This document shows, piece after piece, positions 26,001 through 37,162 of a stretch of DNA of 64,000 nucleotides; the stretch's first letter is position 1; every line of letters begins with the position of its first letter. A program made the position numbers and the translations under genes. Under the pieces are notes generated by a model that did not search any database, was not told the DNA's origin, and saw nothing but the letters and a program-made list of their open reading frames with translations. The stretch is from Apostichopus japonicus (taxonomy: Eukaryota > Echinodermata > Holothuroidea > Aspidochirotida > Stichopodidae), in NCBI RefSeq assembly GCF_037975245.1, contig NC_092574.1, positions 15,077,713 to 15,141,712 on the forward strand, in the 5' to 3' direction.

Positions 26001-28724
26001 AGTCTCGAAGTAAGACACTGCCTTTTTCGCTAATTACAGAGTTGAACTTTCTTGAGAGGGCCTAGCTAATAGGGTCGTTGTTGGGATGTGATCTGCTGTG
26101 AGATTGAAAGCATACAGACATGTTAGTTTTATAATAAAATAAAACTGTTAGCAAACTGCTTATCCACTAGAGAGCCAGTGTAAGAGAATGTGTAAAAGTA
26201 AGTTGGCCTGACGTTTCGATCCTAGCAGGATCTTCTTCAGAGGCTAAATGACAAGTAGCAGTAACAGAAGGAACAAAAACATGCACAAAATACAATGTTA
26301 GTTTTATGTCATATTTATGTCATCACCTTGATCTGGAGAATAATTAGTGATCCTAACATGACATTAGGAGTGTGATAAAGACATAATGATAAGATACCGT
26401 TTCAATTATTAAACTCTACCTCCTCCCTCAAGAATTGAATATATGCAACTTTTCTTGGTGGAACCTTTTTTCGTCCACATCGACGTGGTTCATGCTGTAC
26501 CGTAAATTTGCGAGCCACCGCTGTGCTGTTGTTTGCAAGGAGGTTATTCCCGGATACCCAAAGATCCTAACCTTTTTGACGGGACTTGCATCATTGTGGA
26601 ACTGTGATCGATTTGCTCCGTGTCAGTACTCCATGAGATCATGATAGGTCCACAGATTAGCCATCTTTTAGACTATTTCTTAACGGAATACATTATTAAT
26701 TGGAAAACTGAATTTATTTCCCTTTGGTCTGTTTAGTTTCTTCGTCGTGGAACAGATGAGGATGGGGATAAACCCTGACGATGCCTGTACTAATGCGATT
26801 AAGAGGATCGTTCGACATTACCCCGACTTCTCAGGAGCAGTCGTAGCAGCAACAATAAATGGCACGTATGGTAAGTTGAAAATGGGAACAACTTTGTACC
26901 TCAAAGGTGACTGGGGAAATAATAAACAAACTTAAGGAGAGAGAAATATTTGGCTAGAATGGTAATAAAACAAGTGTCCTTAGGGTTCTACCCACCAAAC
27001 TATCTGGTCATTACTTGGTGGTGATCCATAAATGAAGCAAACGTAACTTGCCTTGCAAACAGTGTGACTATGGATCTACGGTGACTACAATTTCATCGAT
27101 ACAAATCATAAAGTGGTAGGGGAAGGATTTTAATAAAGAACCTCTCCTTCTTTATGTATGTGTGTTAGTAAATCGTGAACAATGGGGAAAACTTTAGTGC
27201 TCACATTTTGGGTAGCATGTTTCGGTTTTATGGAAATTATTTATCATAAAATACTGAGATTAGTAATATTTCAGCATGCAAAAACTGTTTATACAAATTT
27301 TTCATTCATGTAGCAATTTGCCTATTGTGCGTAGCATTTTGCCTATTTTGCATAACATTTTGCTGATTTTTTCACAATTCCTACTAATAAAACAAAAATT
27401 TGGGTTTACTCACAACTCCTACTGATAAAATATATATATTTTTTAGTCACAATCTAAGTCAACCTTCAAAAGTGACTCTAGGCAATAAGATCTTGGTGTT
27501 AAAAGAGGTAAAAGTATATAGATGTCAGATAATAATATTTAAAAGAAATATCAGAAAGATTAGGTGTAATTAGAATTTATAATCCATGATATCTCCCAAA
27601 TGGAACAACATTTTTCTTAGCAGCTTGGGGAAATCGTTCATGACAACTACTTGGTCTAATAATGATGGTTGGTGTTTGTGTCTCTTTAGCTGTGGAGGTG
27701 GGGAGGGCATGGGGGTTGGGGGGTTGGGGATGGAGTCGTTCATGACAGTTATCTCCATAGGCGTAGGAGGCAGGGGCTGCAGCCCCCATCCCAAAATTTT
27801 GGGAAAATTCGGGCAATATGCTGAGAAATTTTCGGGCACCTACTGAAAGAAAAATAATTTGCAATGTGTTTTCCAATGATTAAACTTATATTATTATGAT
27901 CATTATTATTGTAACAACTTCCCCAATAATGATAACCAATATGGAAGGGTAATAACACTGAAAAAGATTGTATGTTATTGGCATGTGATGTAATAACCAA
28001 TGAACGCCTATATGATATGCACATTAACATGTTAAATGCGCGCGTAGCGCTCAAAAAACCTTTGGTTTATTTTTCGGGCAAGTCGTTACAGCCCCCCCAA
28101 ATCAAATTAGGCTCCTACGCCTATGGTTATCTCTCAGTCACCAATAATGATGGTTGGTGTTTGTGTTTCCTTCGTTCAAGGTTTTCATACATATTATTTC
28201 ATATACATATTTTTTATACATTTTTTATACATATTTTTTACATACATATTCATGCGTTATATTTGAGTTGTGCTATAACATGATAGGCAAGTCTGTATAA
28301 ATTGTATAATGAATGTGCAGGGTGTTTTGATGGAATGAAAGATACTCCAAAGACGATACCAGTATCTGCACAAATTGACTGCTATCCAATAACATAATGA
28401 TGGTTGCCCGATTTGTTAAATTGATTCCTCTTTTTTCTCTTCCGGGTCGTTAAAGAGTCACACTTTGGCAGTAATTTACTGTATGTGCACATGACTTACA
28501 CCCTCTCCCTTAACTGTCCACTGCTACACTTTAATCCTGTCTTTATTTATTTATTTTTTATAGGTGCTGCATGTCATAACGCTAATTTTGTCTACAACAT
28601 TCAAAACCCATCGATGCCACAGATGATGACAGTTCCAGTCACTTGTATCAGGTCTGTTGCTACGGTGACTCTCCCTGGAGTTATCCTGCCTCCTGTTTTG
28701 TTTTTGTTCCTTAAATGCATCTGA
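19021..28724 (+). CDS. AGA: Aspartylglucosaminidase (lysosomal N-terminal nucleophile hydrolase), complete, 10 exons, 371 aa
   Basis: Exons: 19021-19159, 20360-20465, 21291-21338, 21922-22034, 22848-22908, 23562-23613, 24286-24479, 25178-25285, 26737-26870, 28564-28724. All join in phase to 1116 bp. The enzyme cleaves the GlcNAc-Asn bond of glycoasparagines in the lysosome and self-cleaves into two chains. A signal peptide opens the protein (lysine, then [17 protein letters not shown]), followed by LPLIINTW. The catalytic and cleavage motif HDTIGM places the nucleophile Thr at about residue 211. The binding loop [12 protein letters not shown] supplies Arg and Asp, followed by [15 protein letters not shown]. 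The human protein is 346 aa as I recall. Oddity: the family normally ends shortly after a Cys-Ile, but here the frame runs on past VTCI for 22 residues, ending in a hydrophobic stretch ([11 protein letters not shown]). Either the last exon is read through a weak splice site (AG/GTCTGT near 28651) or the gene has a real extension. Confidence 0.95.
19249..19480 (+). repeat. tRNA-derived SINE in AGA intron 1
   Basis: The head looks like a tRNA, with an A box (TAGCTCAGTGGCTAACGC) and a B box (GGTTCGAGTC). It is followed by a body containing CAGTTACAGAGTTGTTGACA and GATAAGCCAATGAGGCTTC, then GCAGGAGGATCTAAAATAC. The same unit occurs in reverse at 32232-32458, and its head occurs again at 49620-49692. 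Pol III-type internal promoter boxes and dispersed copies mark a SINE. Confidence 0.85.
19600..20165 (+). repeat. Degenerate tandem repeat of about 140 bp in AGA intron 1
   Basis: The phrase TTGTAAACACTATATCTCA with small changes recurs near 19605, 19747, 19892, 20028 and 20144. Each is followed by a variant of GGAAGCATGGATA and a block GAGGTCAAAGGTCA. Five diverged units are visible. Confidence 0.7.
21541..21612 (+). repeat. TCTG/TCTC microsatellite in AGA intron 3
   Basis: A run of TCTG and TCTC tetramers with no coding meaning. Confidence 0.9.
22962..23062. repeat. TA dinucleotide repeat in AGA intron 5
   Basis: About 100 bp of nearly pure TA with a few single-base interruptions. Any reading frame here is low complexity (Tyr-Ile repeats). 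Confidence 0.9.
24645..24880 (+). repeat. Two-copy direct repeat of about 105 bp in AGA intron 7
   Basis: The block with TGCACAACACT, TTCTTCATTGTTA and AGTGCTGTTCTGAAA.A.TAACAAGC.GTGGTTATGTAAC appears twice, with starts near 24698 and 24798. It is a local tandem duplication with no coding sense. Confidence 0.7.
26160..26290 (-). repeat. Fragment resembling a Penelope-like or LINE repeat end, with a hammerhead-like core
   Basis: On the - strand the sequence contains CTGAAGA, then the hairpin arms GATCC and GGATC around a TGCTA loop, then GAAACGTC. This matches the conserved boxes of a hammerhead ribozyme core (CUGANGA, helix II, GAAA). Such motifs occur in the terminal repeats of Penelope-like retroelements. 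Stem III and the cleavage site are not clear, so activity is not shown. The element borders are approximate. Confidence 0.35.
27756..28125. mobile_element. hAT-like non-autonomous DNA transposon (MITE), 370 bp, in AGA intron 9
   Basis: Inverted ends are CATAGGCGTAGGAG on the left and CTCCTACGCCTATG on the right. A perfect 8-bp target duplication, GTTATCTC, lies at 27748-27755 and 28126-28133. No transposase is present. A phrase ATAATGATGGTTGGTGTTTG occurs on both sides (near 27658 and 28143), so the site sits in an older local duplication. Confidence 0.88.
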
Positions 28725-31700
28725 AATATATATAAGTAAAAGAGGAGAGACGAGAGCAAATGTGTCTCCATTTTGTGGCTAAGTAAACCTACTTGATTTG
28801 GATCATTGATACAATTGAACATATATCTGGGGATTGCTTATCTGCTTTGCTTTTAGGAGTGACTTGAGGTAAGAAAAATGTATGCATCATTTGATAGTCT
28901 TTGAATAGCGAATATTTGATAGCTTTTCTGGTTTTCAGATATTGAGCTTTGAAATATGCTAAATCTTCACAAATACTGATGGCGGTGCCCGCTTCTCGAT
29001 GCAGCTCTTAATGTTCATCAAAATCCTTTATGTTATCAATTCTAACAATTCAACCAAAACCATGCATGTTGTTTCATCTTCATATGAGCAACAGAGCACC
29101 CATAGAACGGCACCGAACAACTGTTGTCCCTGACAAATATTTGTAATGCATTGTAAAGTTGTTCTTAATGTCTACTAGCAAGTTGGAAAGTTGCCAATGC
29201 CTTGTCTTGTCTTTTATCTACTGGCAAACGGCAAAATCCTCTAGCATTTAGCTAGTATCGTAACCTGATTTCCGAGGCCTGCATTTTGCAGTCGCCTATA
29301 AACATTTTAAAAAAAGTTGCTGATATCTTGCTGTTTGATTGTTCATTTCATGTTCCTCTTTGCCTAATGATTCAAAGAATAGTCCAGGTCAAAATTTCTT
29401 TTTCATATGTTAAAGAGGAACATAATCTAAGCATTCTAGTGAAATTTGCATTCAGTTCCTATGTACCGTTTTTTTAGATATTGACAGTTGAAGTTGCCAC
29501 CTATAGGTAACTTGGAAATGTCTGTAGCTTGAGGAATTTTGTGGTGTTAAACCAGGATTGTTAATTTTTATTTATGCAAGGCTTTATTTACCAATAAAGT
29601 TGAAATGCTAGTGCTTTGTGGATAGACATATAAGCGATCATGGTATCAATGACAGTATTAACAATAAACTTTGAATCTTTGCTAATAAAAGTAATCTGCA
29701 ATGAATCAACAACTGAGGCTGATACATTAACAATATTGCATAATGGGGAGAGAACTTAAACAAAAATGGTAGTCATTTTGGAGCTCAAAGATAATCTTAG
29801 CGTCTGCCCACAATTTGATTTCCAAACTTTGCCTCTGTTTGTTTGCAGCTAATTGCCGTTGAGATTTGAGATCACATATTAGGGGTGCAAGCAGGGGTGA
29901 AGCCAGGACCAGGTGGAGTGTTGGTTGCCGGTTTTTCTTCAATGTCATGGCTGACTCGGGTAATTGAGTTAAAATGTCCTGGTTCTCTTTTTTTATTCAT
30001 TTACCGTAAGTACTGTTTATGACAATCAGTGGGCGCTGGTCAGAAAGTTATCAATTTCTGATCGGTGCTAGGAAGTAAGAACTGAGTGTCAAATTAGTGC
30101 TGACCGGGGTCACTACCCTAACCCCTCCTCCTCCTTCTCCCTTTCCCCAAAATCTCTCTGATGTTGTCACTACATGTATGTGTGCACGTCGAAATGCTTA
30201 AGGGCTGGAGTTCCTATGGACAGCTGATTCATATGCTATAGTACACAATACTATTGTAATGTAATATGAAAACAATTCAATTCTATTCAAGTCAGTTCAA
30301 GTTTTACTTGTTTTGTTTTTTGTAACTGACAGGTAAAAATACAGTAAACATAACATATAAGAATGTGTATGAAATTAGCTGTGAAAGGAAGTCTTCTATA
30401 AAACCTAACAAACATAACATATAACAATATGGAGGATTGAGAGGTGTGAGAGGAACTGTTCTATAAAACCTAAAAATGTAGAATACCCACAACCAAACAG
30501 AAACAAAAGATAAATTTACGTTTTTGTTCACAGTTACTTGAGATTGATTTAATAATTTGAATTTCTTGTCGATTATTGTATAATATATCAAGTGCTAATT
30601 AGATACATAATATGAGTTCCATTTATAAGCTCTGTCAAACAGTGTTATGAGAGATATAATATTAATAACGTTCAACGTATTGTTTAGTTGTTATTATTGT
30701 ACAAAGTGAAGCAGACTTTAACATGTTAATATCTGTTGATATTGTATTCCAAGTCTGCAGGCACGATATCTTAAGCTAAATATTCCATAGTTCGTATACG
30801 AGCTGGACAACAGCGAATGTTACCAGCATGTCTTGTAGCGTTGTTGAGGATAACATTATTAGTTGAGACAAAAATGTTAGCTTGTTATTTTAAGATTTGT
30901 TAACGAAGCATGCAGTATTTATATCAATAAGATCATAAAGGTTCTTTAAAAGATTAAATTGTGAAATAGAACACTATCTCGTGTCTTTAATGACGATGGT
31001 GTTTGTTACCAGCAGATTGTGGAAATGAACATTTTGATGCAGCTGTATGTCATAGAAGAAATGAAATATTAAAATATTCTCACTTTCTGAAGCCCGAACT
31101 TGCCCTTCTTACATGGTTGTGATAAGCCTGATTAGTAGATTCGTTGAATATGAGACTTCAAAACAACAGAGAAGCTCTGTAAATAATAGTGAGGGTTGTA
31201 TCTTCTGTTCTCAATCAATTATTTTAAAAGTCAGGTTCAGAACAAAATATCGAGGCTAGTGGTATCTTTGCCATGTGACATGTTAGTCACAATCAGCTGC
31301 ATAATTAAAATACGTAAAAATTTGGTTTGAGACTTTACAAAATATTTGAATTTTGTAGTTGAAAAAACATCACTGGAGGGTTGATAAGTTATTGTATTCT
31401 GTATTTGATTATCAACAACTCAAGTGTAGCATTTGAGTACCCAGGGAATTTAGAATATTTTGTAACTGTAGTGTTCATGATAAATAGCTGAATTAAACCT
31501 GCAAAATAATTTGAGATGTGAACCTGTAAATACCTCTGGCTTATAAATGGAAATAGTTTAGTCTATTTTTCCATTGATTATGAAAAGTGCAGTACTACAT
31601 ATCAAGGGAATTAATATTTTTTATTTTATTCTTTGTTTTGCCTAATTTCATGTTGAAATATAAACAGCTGAATAAAACTGTCATATTGGATGAGATTTGA

Positions 31701-32231
31701 GACAGTAAGACCATTTTATATTTTGAAATATAAAAGAGAGTTCTTCCTTCCTTGAAAGTGTCTGGGCTTTCACTATAAGTACCACAGAAGTAAATCTCTT
31801 TACCAACTACCATGTCAGGTTCATTAAAAGTATTAAATGAAGCACAGATGATGACATTTCTCTCATTAAGTTGGTCAACATTTGTTGTAGAAAGTATCAA
31901 AGATTATAGCCATCAATCAGCGAACACTCTGGTGTTTATATTTGTGTTTGCAATTCGGTAAAAGAGTTGTTGTACTGGGATATAAATATCAATTTGATGT
32001 TTATATGGGTCTTCAGTCAAAGGAATTTAATTGGTTCATTTATACATTGACAATAACTAAAGTAACTTGAAATTACAGAAATAAGTTTCTATGTTTAGTC
32101 CCTTTGCCATTTCAAACGATCAGACATAGGGCAAGCAAGACACTAATAGAACAAGGAAAACAAAAACCGCCATTCCATAACTGCAATTTGAAATAACTAA
32201 TAGCCAACAATTTATGTATGTATGTATGTAT
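28725..32231. other. Intergenic DNA downstream of AGA
   Basis: AT-rich sequence that presumably holds the AGA 3' UTR at its left. No exon-like block with domain similarity was found. The longest open frame (31595-31900, - strand) has no recognisable domain or splice context. Confidence 0.4.
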
Positions 32232-32458
32232 TTTAGATCCACCTGCAAGTAGGAACTCGCAAAGAAGCCATCATTGGCTTATCAAAGCCGCAAGATGACC
32301 GAAGTCAGCCATTTAGATTCATATTTAACGTCCATGATTATACATTGTCAACAACTCTGTAACTGGACGACATACATTAATCTTGGAGTGACTCAAACCG
32401 GGGACCTTATGATTGAAAGGCACCTATGTTAACCACTGAGCTAACACTCCACAATAAT
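32232..32458 (-). repeat. tRNA-derived SINE, reverse copy
   Basis: Reverse complement of the unit at 19249-19480: the body with GATCCACCTGCAAGTAGGAAC comes first, and the tRNA-like head (reversed B box GACTCAAACCGGGG-type, reversed A box GTTAACCACTGAGCTAAC) ends near 32452. The B box differs from the other copies by CAAACC instead of CGAACC. Confidence 0.85.
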
Positions 32459-32877
32459 GTAATATACGCTGTTACCATCAAGTAACACCTTGTTTCTGGT
32501 ACTCTATGTATATGGGAGATGTATAGCTTTAATTTCGGTGTATATTTTGATATGATGTGTATTGAAGTCAATCGCACATGAATTTGAGTAAAAATTAACA
32601 TAAAAGAAAATATGGTTTGGTTTTTGTCTTCCACATATGTACGAAAGAAATATTTTTGTCTAAATACAATTTCAATTATTGTTGCATTGCCTGATTATAC
32701 TGGATTTGTATGTTATTTTTGCACATAGTTTACAAGTTTTATATTTAGTGGGGTTGAAATAGCAATAAAAGGTTTAATTCTCAAGATCTACAGAGCTCTT
32801 TTGGTTTGTTTTAATTTCCTCTCATGATTTCCAAAATTCTTAGATTACAAATAGATTTTAAAATAGCAGCTGCAATA
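32382..32877. repeat. Long dispersed repeat, copy 1 (includes SINE head)
   Basis: From the SINE head through AATAATGTAATATA, CATCAAGTAACACCTTG, and on to CAGCTGCAATAG, this block is nearly identical to 49617-50115. The two copies differ by scattered substitutions and small gaps. It is a recent duplication or a mobile element carrying a SINE. No frame is conserved. Confidence 0.8.
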
Positions 32878-32924
32878 GTTTGGTAGTTTGTCTGTTTATT
32901 GCTATTTAAGTTGGTTGGGGGCGT

Positions 32925-33085
32925 GGGGGGCAAAAAACCTGATTTGCAGTTTTTGCCAAAAATCGATCCAAAATCGATTTCGCCCAAATGACGTAACAGG
33001 GGTTAACCGATGCTCAGGAGCCCAAATTTGCATCTCCCAGGTCCATATCTGCTTCCGTTCGGGAGATAGGTGGCCCAAAGGACCC
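32925..33085 (+). repeat. Dispersed repeat of about 150 bp, copy 1
   Basis: Contains ATCGATTTCGCCCAAATGACG, ATGCTCAGGAGCCCAAATTTGC and TCCCAGGTCCATATCT, then GTTCGGGAGATA. The same series occurs at 34765-34905 with about 10% differences. Confidence 0.75.
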
Positions 33086-33359
33086 GATAGAAATATGTGT
33101 TCTTTATAAGTGCACAATTTGGAAAACCCCCTCTTTTCAGCCCCCTCTCTTGTCCTCTCTGAAACACCCATCGACATTAAAATTAGACGTGGAGTAGAAG
33201 ACACCCTTGTCTTTGTTATACACCAATTTTGTGTAATTATCTGACCGGGAAAGGCTTTTCGTTTATATGATTTCTATTTTTTTCATAAATCATAAATCAT
33301 TTTTTTGCCCCCTTGCACGCCCCATGCACACAACACCCAATTCCAACCCTAGTGGAAAT

Positions 33360-33685
33360 TCCAGTTGAACTTTTGAACTGGGTTCAACTGAAATTTTCTA
33401 TACGGAAATTGGCCCAAATTTGAACTACGTTGAAATGGGTGAACTGGGGTTCCCAACTGGTTCAACTATGATTTACTGGGTTCAACTATGTTCTACTGGG
33501 TCCAACTGCATGGTCCAAGTTCAACTATGTTTTACTGGGTCCAACTGGTTCAACACTGTTTACTGGGTCCAACTGGTTCAACTATGTTTTACTGGGTCCA
33601 ACTGGTTCAACTATGTTTTACTGGATCAACTATGTTTTGCTGGGTTAAACTGGGTGAACTATGTTTTACTGCTTATGTTTTAATA
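33360..33685 (+). repeat. Minisatellite built on GGTTCAACTATGTTTTACTG
   Basis: About ten diverged units of 15 to 30 bp, mixing ACTGGGTCCAACTG and GGTTCAACTATGTTTTACTG. Open frames across it (33420-33691) are by-products of the repeat. Confidence 0.85.
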
Positions 33686-34298
33686 GTTTGAACTGGGATT
33701 CTCAACTGGTGTTATCTACACTTATATAACACCACACTATAAGAAGTTTTCATTTTTTAACAGTAGATCTATACTGTATGTAAGGGTGTTAGCCACTGAA
33801 AATAAATGTTTGTTCTTGATCAGAAAACTCTGGGTTTGGTGTGATGACCAAACACAGAGCAAGACACATAAAAAAAATGGAGAACTCAACTGGATTGGAT
33901 CAAAAGAAATTATAATTATGAATAACAAACAATGTACAGCCGATCTGGGCCCAGTCAAAGAATAAAATGAAAAAACTTACAGTCGTGAGGTGCGCACCCA
34001 AAATATAGAGAAATACACACGACTATTCAAAAGTCTGTTCTGGTGAGTTGGCCTGCTGGTGACATCAAGTATTCTGCGACCTCAGATCTTCCACGACATC
34101 AGATATTCTACGACATCAGTATAGTTGAACCCAATAAATGGTATTATGAATGTCCGATCCCAACAAAATAGTTTCCTTTAATTTATATGAAATAGTGTTC
34201 CAGGGTATCCTTTCAGTAAAATAATGTCAATATCCTTTGTAGTAAAATAATGTCCTTTATAAGTGATGGTGTCCTGCAATATCCTTTATTGTAAAATA

Positions 34299-34642
34299 TA
34301 TCGCCTTTGCGACAAAAAGTTTTTCACCTAAAAAACCGTAATGGGTACGTACTCCTTGCAGTTTTTGCTAAAACTGACCCATTTATTCATAAATGTTAAG
34401 ATAAAACTCAAGATGACAAACAAAGGTTTGATTTGACTGCTTTACAATCACGTATCACTAGCAAGATGCGTCGAGCGCACTCTTATGACACTTTTTTCGC
34501 TCAGTTTGCAACTTCAGAGGAACAATAGAAAAACGAAAAACTTTTAGGGACAACAAAAGATTTTAAGCCTTTGTTCGTCGTAAAAAGTTTTTCGGTCTTA
34601 CTTTATTTTGAGGTGAAAAAACTTGTTGTCGAAAAGTCGATA
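34299..34642. mobile_element. MITE-like element, 344 bp, with inverted ends of about 31 bp
   Basis: The left end reads TATCGCCTTTGCGACAAAAAG then TTTTTCACCT. The right end, reversed, reads TATCGACTTTTCGACAACAAG then TTTTTTCACCT. The ends match with a few substitutions and one gap. A TA at each border suggests a TA target site, as in Tc1/mariner-type elements, but this is not certain. There is no coding frame inside. Confidence 0.6.
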
Positions 34643-34764
34643 AATGTGTATCTTTTCTGGTACTTCGCGACACGCTGATTACGAATCTGAAGTTTATTTA
34701 GGAATTGGGTACCAAAAAGAGGTACTTTTTTAACTTTTCAAGACAAAACACCTATTTTTGGCGC

Positions 34765-34905
34765 AAATAAAAATTGCAAAAAATTGACCCCAGATCGATT
34801 TCGCCCAAATGACGTACCAGGGAGTAATCGATGCTCAGGAGCCCAAATTTGCAACTCCCAGGTCCATATCTTCTTCTGTTCGGGAGATACGTGGTCCCAA
34901 AGGAA
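34765..34905 (+). repeat. Dispersed repeat of about 150 bp, copy 2
   Basis: Second copy of the block at 32925-33085, in the same orientation. The shared series runs from ATCGATTTCGCCCAAATGACG to GTTCGGGAGATA. Confidence 0.75.
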
Positions 34906-34995
34906 TCTGCCTAGCCCTCCAAAAGATTTTATTGATAAGATCCAAAGTACTATTTTTGATTTATTTCGAACGGGAAAACTGATAAAGTAAGGAGA

Positions 34996-35265
34996 CTTAC
35001 TATGTTTAACCCCATTGAAAAGGGAGGTTTAAAAATAATATATGTTCACAGCTTTGTTGGTGCTCTCAAAACCTCTTGGGTCAAGCGTTATTGTAATAAT
35101 GCCAACACGGGGTATTGGAAGCTCTTTTTTCATTCCTCTCTGTCGCCGTCCGGTAAAGAGTTGCTTTTTAATTGTAATGTTCATGACCAGGATATTTCCT
35201 GTTTTTTTAAAAATACCTTCATTGGACAAATTTGTATGGTTTTGAGTAAGCTTAGCTACCTTTAA
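34996..35265 (+). pseudogene. LINE reverse transcriptase fragment (C-terminal part)
   Basis: The open frame begins NPIEKGGLKIIYVHSFVGALK and continues TSWVKRY. The pattern EKGGLK...FI.ALK..WI.R is typical of the region after the catalytic core of LINE reverse transcriptases (L1/Tx1-like). Only about 88 codons remain. Related sequence may continue to about 35460 in broken frames (a piece near 35330-35400 reads like further RT tail). The catalytic YADD-type box is absent, so it is dead. Confidence 0.65.
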
Positions 35266-35519
35266 GAAACCTTCGGAAGACTTGGGTGAACAAATTCCCA
35301 ATAATTTTATTAGAAATTGATAATACCATTGTTTATGACAAAAAGCTTTTACGACGCTGGTTTACTGTTTGTTGGGGATATTGTCCAAATAATGCTTTGC
35401 TGACCAAAGTCATTTACATTGTTAAGCTATTGTATGCTTTATAGAAGACTTCCTTTCACATTGTATATTTGCACGTGGGAAAAAAAAAACAAAATAAATT
35501 AAATCAAATAACTAATAAT

Positions 35520-36620
35520 TATTTCTAAACAGTTACAGTGGTTAGTGATGTGTACTTAGAAAGTAAGACAAACTCTCTGTCTAGAATTCAACTTCCAGAG
35601 GATGTATTGATTTGGTATTTCTTTTCCTCATTTTGCAGTTAAAATATTAGAAAAGCCTATCATTTCTCAATTTACAGTTACTGTGGCACAGTTGTTATGT
35701 TGTAAAATTTTACATATTTATTATTGTTTTGTACAAAGAAATTGTCAATAAACTGAAAGAAATGAGACATACTCCTTGTCTTGAGCTCAAACACCAGAGG
35801 ATGCATTTGATTTACTATTTATTTGCCTCCTAATGTTGTGAAGATTAAATATTAGAAACGAGCATTAATTCTCAACAGTTCTAGTGGCGCAGTTGGTAGT
35901 GCTCTGGACTGGAGAGACACAGACAAACTCCATGTCTCCGGTTCGATCCCCAGACTGAGCATTTTGATTTTCTGTTCTTTTCCTTCTTCCATTCTGGACT
36001 TTGAAGTTTAAATATTAGAAACGAGCACTAATTCTCAACAGTTCCAGTGGCGCAGTTGGTAGTGCTCTGTACTGGAGAGAGACAGACTAACTCCATGTCT
36101 CCGGTTCGAACCCCAGACAGAGCATTTTATATTTTTGCTCTTTTACTGATTCCATTCTGGACTTTGAAGTTTAAATATTAGAAACGAGCATTAATTTTCA
36201 ACAGTTCTAGTGGCGCAGTTGGTAGTGCTCTGGACTGGAGAGAGACAGACAAACTACATGTCTCCGGTTCGAACCCCAGACAGAGCATTTTATATTTTTG
36301 CTCTTTTACTGATTCCATTCTGGACTTTGAAGTTTAAATATTAGAAACGAGCATTAATTCTCAACAGTTCTAGTGGCGCAGTTGGTAGTGCTCTGGACTG
36401 GAGATACAGACAAACTCTATGTCTCCGGTTCGAACCCCAGACAGAGCATTTTATATTTTTGCTCTTTTACTGATTCCATTCTGGACTTTGAAGTTTAAAT
36501 ATTAGAAACGAGCATTAATTTTCAACAGTTCTAGTGGCGCAGTTGGTAGTGCTCTGGACTGGAGAGAGACAGACAAACTACATGTCTCCGGTTCGATTCC
36601 CAGACAAGCTCCATGTCTGC
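35520..36620 (+). repeat. Tandem array of tRNA-derived units, period 161-163 bp
   Basis: The phrase CTAGTGGCGCAGTTGGTAG starts at 35881, 36044 (as CCAGTGG), 36207, 36370 and 36531. Each unit carries an A-box-like TGGCGCAGTTGGTAGTGC, a B box GGTTCGAACCCC or GGTTCGATCCCC, and a linker AGTTTAAATATTAGAAACGAGCA. A more diverged unit lies before 35870. The folded anticodon and T stems are poor, so these are tRNA-derived repeats and not likely working tRNA genes. Confidence 0.8.
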
Positions 36621-36829
36621 TGTTCATGTCCAGGCAGAGCCTTTTACTTTTCTACTCTCTGGAGGGAGTGGGAGTATAAATATAAGAAACAAAGTTTCTC
36701 CAGAGGGAACCGAAATGGTGCAATTGGTAGTTCCATCGTTCAGTAAGCAATTGGTTTGGATTGCTTCGGTTCAAGTCCCAGGTGAGTTTTGCAAAAGGAG
36801 TTCTGACAAGTGGATAAGGTGAATCCCGA

Positions 36830-37010
36830 AGGCGGGCGGTCCCCCTCCTCCTGACAGGTGGATAAGGTGAGTACCAAAGGGGAGACAGGGGAAAGGTGTG
36901 GACAAGGTGATGTCGCCGCCCCCGGCCCCCTGACAAGGTAAAGGCGCGGACAAGTGGAGTTCGCCGCCACCCCTCCCCCTGACAAGGTTCACGTGTGGAC
37001 AAATGGAGTA
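36830..37010 (+). repeat. GC-rich minisatellite (CCCTGACAAGGT-type units)
   Basis: Units containing CCTGACAAGG or CCTGACAGGTGGATAAGGTG, with GTGTGGACAA, repeat about four times. Base composition is far higher in GC than the surroundings. Overlapping - strand frames (36652-37047) come from this repeat. Confidence 0.7.
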
Positions 37011-37092
37011 GTGGAGAAAATCTTTTACAAAAAAGACTTAAGTCCAAACAGCAGGATCTTTAAATATTTGTAAAGCTTTTGAAACCAGAGGC

Positions 37093-37162
37093 CCACCTTA
37101 TGGTCTAGTGGTAAAGACTTTTGCTTTTGCATCTCAAGGTCCCTGGCTCAAACTCAACCACT
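37093..37162 (+). repeat. tRNA-like SINE head
   Basis: The sequence TGGTCTAGTGGTAAAGACTT resembles an A box region, and GGCTCAAACTC resembles a B box 35 to 40 bases later. It lies just downstream of the tRNA-derived array. No clean cloverleaf can be drawn, so this is a remnant. Confidence 0.45.

Noticed and set aside
33420-33691. Two overlapping + strand frames with repeated VQLVQLCFTGS words
   Set aside because: They are products of the minisatellite.
35881-36600. Five functional tRNA genes
   Set aside because: A and B boxes are present, but the anticodon loop and T stem do not fold properly, and the units form a tandem repeat.
36652-37047. - strand frame of 131 codons, Pro/Arg-rich
   Set aside because: It overlaps a GC-rich minisatellite and has no domain or splice context.
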